Below are positions 6,548 through 11,271 of a stretch of 11,271 nt of DNA, piece by piece (position 1 is the stretch's first letter; every line of letters begins with the position of its first letter). The translations under genes and the position numbers were made by a program. The stretch comes from CAYVBE01 sp964448935. GTDB taxonomy: Bacteria > Planctomycetota > Brocadiia > SM23-32. The stretch covers positions 1 to 11,271 of the forward strand of contig CAYVBE010000143.1 of the NCBI GenBank assembly GCA_964448935.1. The letters are read 5' to 3'. The notes under the pieces are model-generated. The model ran no database searches. It had not been told where the DNA came from and worked only from the letters and a program-made list of their open reading frames with translations.

Positions 6548-6576
6548 AGCATACGCAGCCGCGCCTGTGGGGTCAA
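6548..6576 (-). promoter_or_regulatory. Sigma-70-type promoter for the methyltransferase gene
   Basis: On the minus strand TTGACC (6571-6576; five of six) is followed after 17 nt by TATGCT (6548-6553; four of six). Transcription would begin near 6541, leaving a leader of about 30 nt with the GAGGG ribosome binding site. That leader is too short for a folate or cobalamin riboswitch. Confidence 0.45.
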
Positions 6577-6599
6577 ATGGAAGGCGCCTGCGGCCGGTT

Positions 6600-6627
6600 T
6601 TGGTTGCGCGCGGGAAGCGGCTATGAT
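6600..6627 (+). promoter_or_regulatory. Candidate promoter for SRP RNA and the dnaX operon
   Basis: TATGAT at 6622-6627 matches five of six -10 positions. The best -35 partner is TTGGTT (6600-6605), 16 nt upstream, with only three of six matches. A start near 6634 would leave roughly 50 nt before the mature SRP RNA, implying 5' processing. It diverges from the methyltransferase promoter. Confidence 0.35.
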
Positions 6628-6681
6628 ACCTTACAGTTTGCCCGCCGTTTGTTGGACGAGACATGAATTCCGAAGAGACGC

Positions 6682-6900
6682 GGGCCGTGCTAAGCGGGGC
6701 GCTAGCGGTGCCCTGTAACCTGCAAACCGCTCCAGCAGGGCTGACCACTTCGTGAGGCTTGTTTGCCTCCCCGTGGTACAGGACTGCCCGGGCGTCATTG
6801 ACGGGTGGGTCCCATGGAGCCGGGCGGCTGTGAACCTGGTCAGGGGCGGAAGCCAGCAGCCATAAGCAGTACCCCGGACTGCCGTGGGGTTGCTTGCCCC
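6682..6900 (+). ncRNA. ffs: Signal recognition particle RNA, large (Alu-containing) bacterial type
   Basis: This RNA pairs with Ffh to target nascent membrane and secreted proteins to the membrane. The 5' part, GCCGTGCTAAGCGGGG...AGCGGTGCCC with TGTAAC at 6714-6719, is the conserved Alu domain of large bacterial SRP RNAs. The Ffh-binding hairpin is unmistakable: GGTCAGG (6838-6844), a GGC stem, GGAA tetraloop (6848-6851), GCC, then AGCAGCC (6855-6861). GGGC (6682-6685) can pair with GCCC (6896-6899), which suggests the ends; both are uncertain by several bases. At about 219 nt it is shorter than the Bacillus RNA (about 270), but it keeps the Alu part that E. coli lacks. It sits just upstream of dnaX, as in Bacillus. 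Confidence 0.92.
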
Positions 6901-6913
6901 GAGTCGCTCGGGG
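6897..6913 (+). other. Stable hairpin at the SRP RNA 3' end
   Basis: CCCCGAG-TCG-CTCGGGG is a perfect 7-bp stem with a 3-nt loop. It shares its first bases with the presumed 3' end of the SRP RNA, so it would compete with 5'-3' end pairing. No T-run follows it. It may mark a processing point or act as a weak pause. Confidence 0.4.
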
Positions 6914-6932
6914 GTCACTACCCGAGAAGGCG

Positions 6933-6960
6933 GGGCCGATCGGAACGCACGGCCCATTTT
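6933..6960 (+). terminator. Possible terminator/attenuator between SRP RNA and dnaX
   Basis: GGGCCG (6933-6938) and CGGCCC (6950-6955) form a perfect all-GC 6-bp stem around an 11-nt loop, followed by ATTTT. The T-run is short, so termination is likely partial. Partial termination would let abundant SRP RNA be made while some transcription reads on into dnaX 22 nt later. Confidence 0.4.
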
Positions 6961-6982
6961 CCCTGACCGCGAGAGGTCGCCG

Positions 6983-8494
6983 ATGTACGTCGTCTTCGCC
7001 CGCAAATACCGCCCTCAGCGTTTCGAGGACGTGGTCGGGCAGGAGCACGTGACACGCACGCTGCAGAACGCCGTGCGCACCGATCGGGTGGCGCACGCCT
7101 ACCTTTTCTGCGGCTCCCGCGGCATCGGCAAAACCACCGTGGCCCGCATCCTGGCCAAAGCTCTCAACTGCGAGCAGGGCCCCACGCCGCAGCCGTGCTG
7201 CGAGTGCGACGCCTGCACCCGCATCGCCAGCGGCAACGACATTGACGTGCTGGAGATTGACGGGGCCTCGAACCGCGGCATTGACAACGTGCGGGAGCTG
7301 CGCCAGAACGCCGGTCTCTCGCCCTCCCGCAGCCGCTTCAAGGTCTATTACATTGATGAAGTCCACATGCTCACCACGGAGGCCTTCAACGCGCTGTTGA
7401 AGACCCTGGAAGAGCCTCCGTCGCACGTGAAGTTCATCTTCTCCACCACCGACCCGCAGCGCGTGCCGGAGACCGTGCGGAGCCGCTGCCAGCGGTTCGA
7501 CTTCCGCCGCATCTCGGACGCGGAACTGGCGGACGCCCTGCGGGACGTGTGCGAGGAGGAGGGCCTGCAGGTGGAGGAGGGCGGCCTGCCCGCCATCGCG
7601 CGGGCCGCGCGCGGCAGCATGAGGGACGCGCTGGGCGCGCTGGACCAGCTTGCGGCGTTCGGGGACGAGATAAACATGGCCGACGTGCTGGCGGTGCTGG
7701 GCGCCGTGGACACGCGCGTTCTGACCCGACTGGTGGACTGTGTGGCGGAGGAAGACGCGGCCGGAGCGCTGGAGGTGCTCAACGAGGTGCTGACCGGCGG
7801 GACGTCCATCGAGGATTTTGCGCGGCAACTGGCCGAATACGTGCGCGACTTGCTGGTGGCCTCCTGCGCCGGGGCGGACAGCCCGCTACTGGCCGGATCG
7901 GCGGCCGGGGAGGAGACCCTGGCCCGGCAGAGCAGGGCATTCTCCGAGGATCAGTTGACCTACATGATCCAGGTACTGCGAGAGGCGGCACTGCGCGCCC
8001 GCCGCGAGAGCACGGGGCGCATTGCGCTGGAGCTGGCGGTGATGCGGATGTGCCGGATGGCCGACCTGATGTCGCTTTCGGAGGCGCTGGGCGCCGTGCG
8101 CGAAGGTGGTGATCCACCCGCTGCAACGAATCCCGGGACTCAGAAGAAGAAAAAAACGGCGGCATCGGGTAATCCGGAAACCACAGGCAGGCTGCGAAGG
8201 ATAAGAGAAAAGCTGTCCGGCAACAGCGGCGGCACGACGACGGCTCCGCCGCCCCGTGCCGACCTGCCGGAGGGCATGGACCAGGTGAAGTACCGCGAGC
8301 TGCTGGCCGCGGCCGACGCGCCGGAGCAGGTGCGCGAAGCCCTGGAGGACAAGCCGCTGATGCAGGCTTTCCTGACGGCCGACCAGACGCTGGGGCTCAA
8401 CCCGCAGAGGCTGGAGAGGTTGACCCCCGAACAGGAAGAGGCAGAGGACGAAGAAGCACTTGGAGAAGACGGGCAACTGCCCGAACAGGAGTGA
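6983..8494 (+). CDS. dnaX: DNA polymerase III subunit tau/gamma
   Basis: This 503-residue clamp-loader ATPase loads the sliding clamp; the tau form also tethers polymerase to helicase. It starts VVFARKYRPQRFEDVVGQEHV, the DnaX hallmark. Walker A is GSRGIGKTT (44-52), the zinc module is Cys63, Cys72, Cys75 and Cys78, Walker B is VYYIDEVHML with Asp125-Glu126, and the arginine-finger SRC motif is at 167-169. Domain III runs to about residue 370, followed by a Lys-rich linker and a C-terminal part ending in an acidic tail. The ATG at 6983 follows GAGAGG at a 7-nt spacing; the frame is open upstream into the SRP RNA but without family similarity. A run of seven A at codons 390-392 may cause a frameshift to a gamma form (see the separate entry). 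ebfC begins 4 nt after the stop. Confidence 0.96.
   Translation: MYVVFARKYRPQRFEDVVGQEHVTRTLQNAVRTDRVAHAYLFCGSRGIGKTTVARILAKALNCEQGPTPQPCCECDACTRIASGNDIDVLEIDGASNRGIDNVRELRQNAGLSPSRSRFKVYYIDEVHMLTTEAFNALLKTLEEPPSHVKFIFSTTDPQRVPETVRSRCQRFDFRRISDAELADALRDVCEEEGLQVEEGGLPAIARAARGSMRDALGALDQLAAFGDEINMADVLAVLGAVDTRVLTRLVDCVAEEDAAGALEVLNEVLTGGTSIEDFARQLAEYVRDLLVASCAGADSPLLAGSAAGEETLARQSRAFSEDQLTYMIQVLREAALRARRESTGRIALELAVMRMCRMADLMSLSEALGAVREGGDPPAATNPGTQKKKKTAASGNPETTGRLRRIREKLSGNSGGTTTAPPPRADLPEGMDQVKYRELLAAADAPEQVREALEDKPLMQAFLTADQTLGLNPQRLERLTPEQEEAEDEEALGEDGQLPEQE
8142..8172 (+). promoter_or_regulatory. Candidate programmed -1 frameshift (or transcript slippage) site in dnaX
   Basis: The codons are AAG AAG AAA AAA ACG, so seven A occur at 8150-8156 after two AAG. 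A -1 slip on AAA (8153-8155, codon 391) continues as AAC GGC GGC ATC GGG and stops at TAA 8170-8172. It adds five residues and gives a protein of about 396 residues that keeps the ATPase and collar domains but loses the tau-specific C-terminus. E. coli makes gamma by -1 ribosomal frameshifting, and Thermus by transcript slippage on an A-run. I see no strong downstream stem-loop or correctly placed upstream Shine-Dalgarno element here. Confidence 0.55.
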
Positions 8495-8498
8495 AATC

Positions 8499-8849
8499 AT
8501 GAAGGGTTTCGGTGGCATGAAAGACTTCGGCGGCCTGATGAAAAAGGCCCAGAAGCAGATGAAAGACATGCAGCGCCGCATGAACGCGGTCGAAGAGGAC
8601 CTGCGGGAGCGCGCCGTGGAGGGCAGCGCCGGCGGGGGCATGGTGAAGGTGTTGTTCAACGGCCTGCAGGAGCCACTGGACGTGCGCATTGACCCGGTCA
8701 TCCTGGAAGAGGAGAGCCCGGAGTTCCTGCAGGAGATGATACTGGCGGCCATCCGGCAGGGCCTCAAGAAGTCGCGGGAGCTGGAAGAAGCCGAACGCTC
8801 CAAGGTGACCGGCGGTCTCAACATCCCGGGGCTGGATAATCTGCTCTGA
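8499..8849 (+). CDS. ebfC: YbaB/EbfC-family nucleoid-associated protein
   Basis: This is a small 116-residue DNA-binding protein of the YbaB/EbfC family, which forms dimers that bind and organise DNA. The N-terminus is Gly/Met/Lys rich (MKGFGGMKDFGGLMKKAQKQ), followed by the family pattern of a long helix (MKDMQRRMNAVEEDLRE), AGGGMVKVLFNGLQEPLDVRIDP, and a second helix (EFLQEMILAAIRQGLKKSRE). It ends NIPGLDNLL, a typical tail. The ATG at 8499 has AGGAG with a 7-nt spacer, which overlaps the end of dnaX; an internal ATG at 8517 has a poorer site. Position between dnaX and recR is the conserved arrangement and supports the name. Its exact role in replication or recombination is not settled for the family. 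Confidence 0.93.
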   Translation: MKGFGGMKDFGGLMKKAQKQMKDMQRRMNAVEEDLRERAVEGSAGGGMVKVLFNGLQEPLDVRIDPVILEEESPEFLQEMILAAIRQGLKKSRELEEAERSKVTGGLNIPGLDNLL

Positions 8850-8899
8850 CGTATTGCGCGGCATGGGGTGTATCGGATAGTATATCGGCACGGATGGTG

Positions 8900-8933
8900 T
8901 ATCCGGCCCGGATAGGATATCCGGCAGTATCCG
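8900..8933. repeat. Alternating TATCCGG / CCGGATA inverted repeats between ebfC and recR
   Basis: TATCCGG (8900-8906), C, CCGGATA (8908-8914), GGA, TATCCGG (8918-8924), then TATCCG (8928-8933). Neighbouring copies are mutual inverted repeats, giving two alternative perfect 7-bp hairpins that share the middle arm. Looser relatives (TATCGGATA, TATCGGCACGGAT) extend upstream to about 8870, so most of the 102-nt gap is built from this motif. The last copy lies just upstream of the recR ribosome binding site. A switchable leader structure or a regulator-binding cluster are both possible. Confidence 0.6.
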
Positions 8934-8951
8934 TCAGGGGAGAAGGTGAAA

Positions 8952-9575
8952 GTGGCCAGGGGCTACACCGAATCGCTGGAGCAGCTCATGGAGTTGCTCA
9001 GTCACATGCCGGGCGTCGGAGAGAAGACCGCCGAGCGTCTGGCGTATCATATCCTGCGGCTGCCGCGCGAGGAGGCTCTGGCATTGGCCGACGCCATCAG
9101 CGAGGTAAAGGACAAGGTCAAGCAGTGCTCGACCTGCTTCCACTTCTCCGAGAGTGATCCGTGCGCCATCTGTGGCGACCCCCGGCGCGACCGGTCCATT
9201 ATCTGCGTGGTCGAGGAATCCAAGGACGTCGTTACCATGGAACAGACCGAGTACCGCGGCCTCTACCACGTGCTCTGCGGCCGCCTGGCGCCCCTGGACG
9301 GCATTGAGCCCAACGACCTGACCGTGGACCGGCTGGTGGAGCGGGCAAGCGACGAGGATGTCGAGGAGGTCATCCTGGCCTGCAACGCCGACATGGAGGG
9401 CGAGGCCACCGTGCTCTACGTGCGCGAGGCGCTGGCCGACGTGCCGGTCAAGGTGACCCGTCTGGCCAGGGGCATCCCGGCGGGCAGCCAGCTCGACTAT
9501 GCCAATTCCGCCGTGCTGGGCGATGCCCTGGAAGGGCGGCGGGAGATCAGCCAATCAAGAGAACTCGAGACCTGA
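8952..9575 (+). CDS. recR: Recombination mediator protein RecR
   Basis: This 207-residue protein acts with RecO (and RecF) to load RecA on SSB-coated single-stranded DNA during gap repair. In order it shows the helix-hairpin-helix motif MPGVGEKTAERLA (about 19-31), a four-cysteine zinc finger CSTC...CAIC (Cys59, 62, 71, 74), a Toprim domain starting CVVEESKD and containing NADMEGEAT, and the C-terminal LARGIPAGSQLDYANSAVLGDALEGRR. Length is normal for RecR (about 200). Two GTG starts are possible: 8952, with AGAAGG 5 nt or GGAG 9 nt upstream, and 8946, whose spacing to GGGGAG is only 3 nt. I chose 8952 on spacing; the difference is two residues. It is the third gene of the dnaX operon, and rpoN follows after 13 nt. 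Confidence 0.95.
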   Translation: MARGYTESLEQLMELLSHMPGVGEKTAERLAYHILRLPREEALALADAISEVKDKVKQCSTCFHFSESDPCAICGDPRRDRSIICVVEESKDVVTMEQTEYRGLYHVLCGRLAPLDGIEPNDLTVDRLVERASDEDVEEVILACNADMEGEATVLYVREALADVPVKVTRLARGIPAGSQLDYANSAVLGDALEGRREISQSRELET

Positions 9576-9588
9576 GCGGGTGATTTAG

Positions 9589-11028
9589 ATGAGACTTGAA
9601 GCCAGCCTGCAAGCGCGCCAGGAGATGCGCCTTAAGCTGGCGCCCCAGATCATCCAGTCCATCGAGATACTTCAGCTCCCCCTTATGGAACTGCGGGGGC
9701 GAATAGACCAGGAGTTGCTGGAGAACCCGTTGCTGGAGGTGGGCGAGGAGCAGGTCCAGGAGGGAGGGCCGGAGGAGCCCGAGGCCGAACCCGCCGAGGA
9801 ACCGGCGGAAGAGGAAGAACCGCTGGAGAGCGAAGACTACGACGCGCTGGAAGACGTCATACAGCCGGAGGAGTACGATACCTACGGGCCCCGGCGCCGT
9901 TCCTCCGACGGTGAGAAAGACGCCAAGCTGGCCGCGCTGGAGAACTCCCCCGCGCCCGGCATATCCCTGGAAGAGCACTTGCTGCGGCAACTGGCTTACG
10001 TGGAGCTGGACGACGATATCCGCGCGCTGGCGGAGCATATCGTCGGCAACCTCGACTGGCGGGGGTACCTGGACGCTTCGCTGGAGGAGGTGCTGGAGTC
10101 CGCCGAGGGCGATTACACACGGGAGCAGGCCGAAGAGGCCCTGCGGGTTGTCCAGCGGCTGGAACCGCCCGGCGTCGGCGCGCGCGATATCCAGGAATGT
10201 CTGGTCCTTCAGCTCGACGACGAGCCGGAGTCCCGGTTCCTGAAGCGGCTTGTAGAGCGGCACTTCGAAGACATCGCCAAGAATCGTTACCCCAAAGTGG
10301 CGAAGGCGATGAGCTGCTCCATCGAGCAGCTCAAGGACGGTGTAGAGCAGATCGCCCGGCTGAATCCCATCCCCGGCTCGCTATTCGCCGAGGAGGCCGC
10401 CCCACACGTGATACCCGACCTGCGCGTGGATCTGGTCGAGGGCGAGTTCCGCGTGGTGTTGGAAGAGGAAGCTCTGCCTCCCCTGCGCATCTGCAGCTAC
10501 TACGCCCGCCGGCTGCAGCAGGAAGATCTGGACGAGAAGACACGGGAATACCTGAAGAAAAAGCTCCAGAGCGCCCGGTGGCTGCTGGACGCCATCCAGC
10601 AGCGGCGCAGCACCATCTACAACATCGCCAGTGCCATCGTGGAGGACCAAAAGGAGTTCTTTGAAAAGGGTCCCATGCACCTGAAGCCGCTGAAGATGCA
10701 GGAAATAGCGGACGAGGTGGGCGTGCACGTGTCCACCGTCAGCCGGGCCATCTCGGACAAATACGTCCAGACCCCGCAGGGCATCTTCTCGCTGAAGCAC
10801 TTCTTCACGGGTGGCGTGGAGAAGGAAAACGGGGAGATGGAATCCTGGGAGGTCGTGCGGCAGAAACTGGTGCACATCATCGAAAACGAGGACAAGAGCG
10901 ACCCCCTCTCTGATGAGCAACTCGCCGCCGAGCTGGAGAAACGGGGCATAGACATCGCGCGACGCACGGTCTCCAAATACCGTAAGGTCCTGGAAATACC
11001 CTCCTCCCGCCGCCGCAAGGAATACTGA
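9589..11028 (+). CDS. rpoN: RNA polymerase sigma-54 factor
   Basis: This 479-residue alternative sigma factor recognises -24/-12 promoters and needs an ATP-driven enhancer-binding activator. Region I (1-50, with QEMRLKLAPQIIQSIEILQLP) is the activator-interacting segment. Residues about 51-115 form the acidic region II, with a Glu/Pro-rich stretch at 61-80. Residues about 120-310 are the core-binding region, including LEPPGVGARDIQECL (191-205). The helix-turn-helix is near 366-390 (LKMQEIADEVGVHVSTVSRAIS), and the diagnostic RpoN box ARRTVSKYRK is at 457-466. Length is typical. No activator gene or PTS genes are present, unlike many rpoN loci. The ATG start has only a weak ribosome binding site, but lies 13 nt after the recR stop, so translation may be coupled. 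It is the last gene of the operon. Confidence 0.97.
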   Translation: MRLEASLQARQEMRLKLAPQIIQSIEILQLPLMELRGRIDQELLENPLLEVGEEQVQEGGPEEPEAEPAEEPAEEEEPLESEDYDALEDVIQPEEYDTYGPRRRSSDGEKDAKLAALENSPAPGISLEEHLLRQLAYVELDDDIRALAEHIVGNLDWRGYLDASLEEVLESAEGDYTREQAEEALRVVQRLEPPGVGARDIQECLVLQLDDEPESRFLKRLVERHFEDIAKNRYPKVAKAMSCSIEQLKDGVEQIARLNPIPGSLFAEEAAPHVIPDLRVDLVEGEFRVVLEEEALPPLRICSYYARRLQQEDLDEKTREYLKKKLQSARWLLDAIQQRRSTIYNIASAIVEDQKEFFEKGPMHLKPLKMQEIADEVGVHVSTVSRAISDKYVQTPQGIFSLKHFFTGGVEKENGEMESWEVVRQKLVHIIENEDKSDPLSDEQLAAELEKRGIDIARRTVSKYRKVLEIPSSRRRKEY

Positions 11029-11055
11029 TCGGCGGCCGGTCCCTGGAACTTTGCC

Positions 11056-11088
11056 CCTGGCGCGAGTCTTTATCGCTCGGGCGCCAGG
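11056..11088. terminator. Bidirectional hairpin between rpoN and the sulfatase gene
   Basis: CCTGGCGC (11056-11063) pairs perfectly with GCGCCAGG (11081-11088). GAG/CTC (11064-11066/11076-11078) extends the stem past a 2-nt bulge, with a 9-nt loop. It lies midway between the convergent 3' ends of rpoN (11028) and the sulfatase gene (11101). No clean T-run follows on either strand, so it may rely on Rho or only protect 3' ends. Confidence 0.6.
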
Positions 11089-11100
11089 TGCCGTTCAGTT

Positions 11101-11271
11101 TCAGTAATCCGCCACCTGGGGCGGGCCGAGGTCTATGGAGAGGGCTACCTCGTCCAGGCAGCATTTCAGGAGGCGGTGGCGCTGCTCTTGGTGCGCCGGG
11201 TCGTCCCACAGGTTTTGGAACTCCCACGGGTCCTCCTGCAGGTCGTAGAGTTCCCCGAGGTCGTGGGTGTG
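11101..11271 (-). CDS. Sulfatase family protein, C-terminal end only
   Basis: These are the last 56 residues and TGA stop of a gene entering from the right edge on the minus strand. HDLGELYDLQEDPWEFQNLWDD is the characteristic tail of alkaline-phosphatase-superfamily sulfatases (GELYDLxxDPxExxNL), followed by a helix, LLKCCLDEVALSIDLGPPQVADY, and the stop. The catalytic Cys/Ser-x-Pro-x-Arg site lies outside the window, so activity and substrate cannot be judged. Such enzymes remove sulfate esters from polysaccharides and are numerous in planctomycetes and relatives. Together with the GH1 gene it fits a polysaccharide-degrading lifestyle. Confidence 0.82.
   Translation of the reverse strand, partial: HTHDLGELYDLQEDPWEFQNLWDDPAHQEQRHRLLKCCLDEVALSIDLGPPQVADY

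Noticed and set aside
6513..6600. Cobalamin or folate riboswitch upstream of the methyltransferase
   Set aside because: The predicted leader is only about 30 nt and no conserved riboswitch core is visible.
6455..7828. A 457-codon minus-strand frame
   Set aside because: It crosses the SRP RNA and lies antisense to dnaX; no recognisable protein features.

Overview
This GC-rich bacterial window has nine protein genes (two cut by the window edges), one RNA gene, and a tandem-repeat array interrupted by 100 Ns. The 100-N block and the repeats on both sides of it point to a draft scaffold or metagenome assembly. The gene content suggests a Planctomycetota/PVC-like or similar environmental lineage. 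The clues are a secreted methyltransferase-like protein start of the kind found fused to PQQ-type propellers, a sulfatase tail, a GH1 glycosidase, a fused NfnAB-type flavoprotein, a large (Alu-containing) SRP RNA and an rpoN. This lineage call is an inference from gene families, not from a marker gene.

Left part (1-1918, minus strand): the N-terminal 117 codons of an exported protein, started from a TTG codon, follow a GH1 beta-glycosidase gene. Each has its own plausible promoter. A 236-nt divergent region (1919-2154) then leads to the plus-strand pair galU-like nucleotidyltransferase and NfnAB-type fusion flavoprotein. Their stop and start codons overlap in ATGA. The first makes nucleotide sugars. 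The second would exchange electrons between NADH, NADPH and ferredoxin.

Middle (5400-5717): the fusion gene converges on a minus-strand methyltetrahydrofolate:corrinoid methyltransferase-like gene. Between the two 3' ends lies an array of 65-bp perfect tandem repeats, each made of several small palindromes. The assembly gap falls inside the array and is exactly in phase with it, so the true copy number is unknown.

Right part (6600-11028, plus strand): the RNA component of the signal recognition particle is followed by dnaX, ebfC (ybaB), recR and rpoN, all in one direction with short gaps. SRP RNA-dnaX-ebfC-recR is a conserved arrangement also seen in Bacillus; rpoN as the next gene is the less usual part. 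dnaX contains an AAG-AAG-A7 tract followed by a stop codon in the -1 frame 14 nt further on, which suggests production of a short gamma form as well as full-length tau. The operon ends at a strong hairpin shared with the convergent C-terminal end of a sulfatase gene that runs off the right edge.

The most distinctive observations are the palindromic tandem array at a convergent gene junction, the predicted dnaX frameshift, the single-chain NfnAB, and a dense mirror-repeat of TATCCGG/CCGGATA between ebfC and recR. I do not see a complete undescribed defence or mobile system here.
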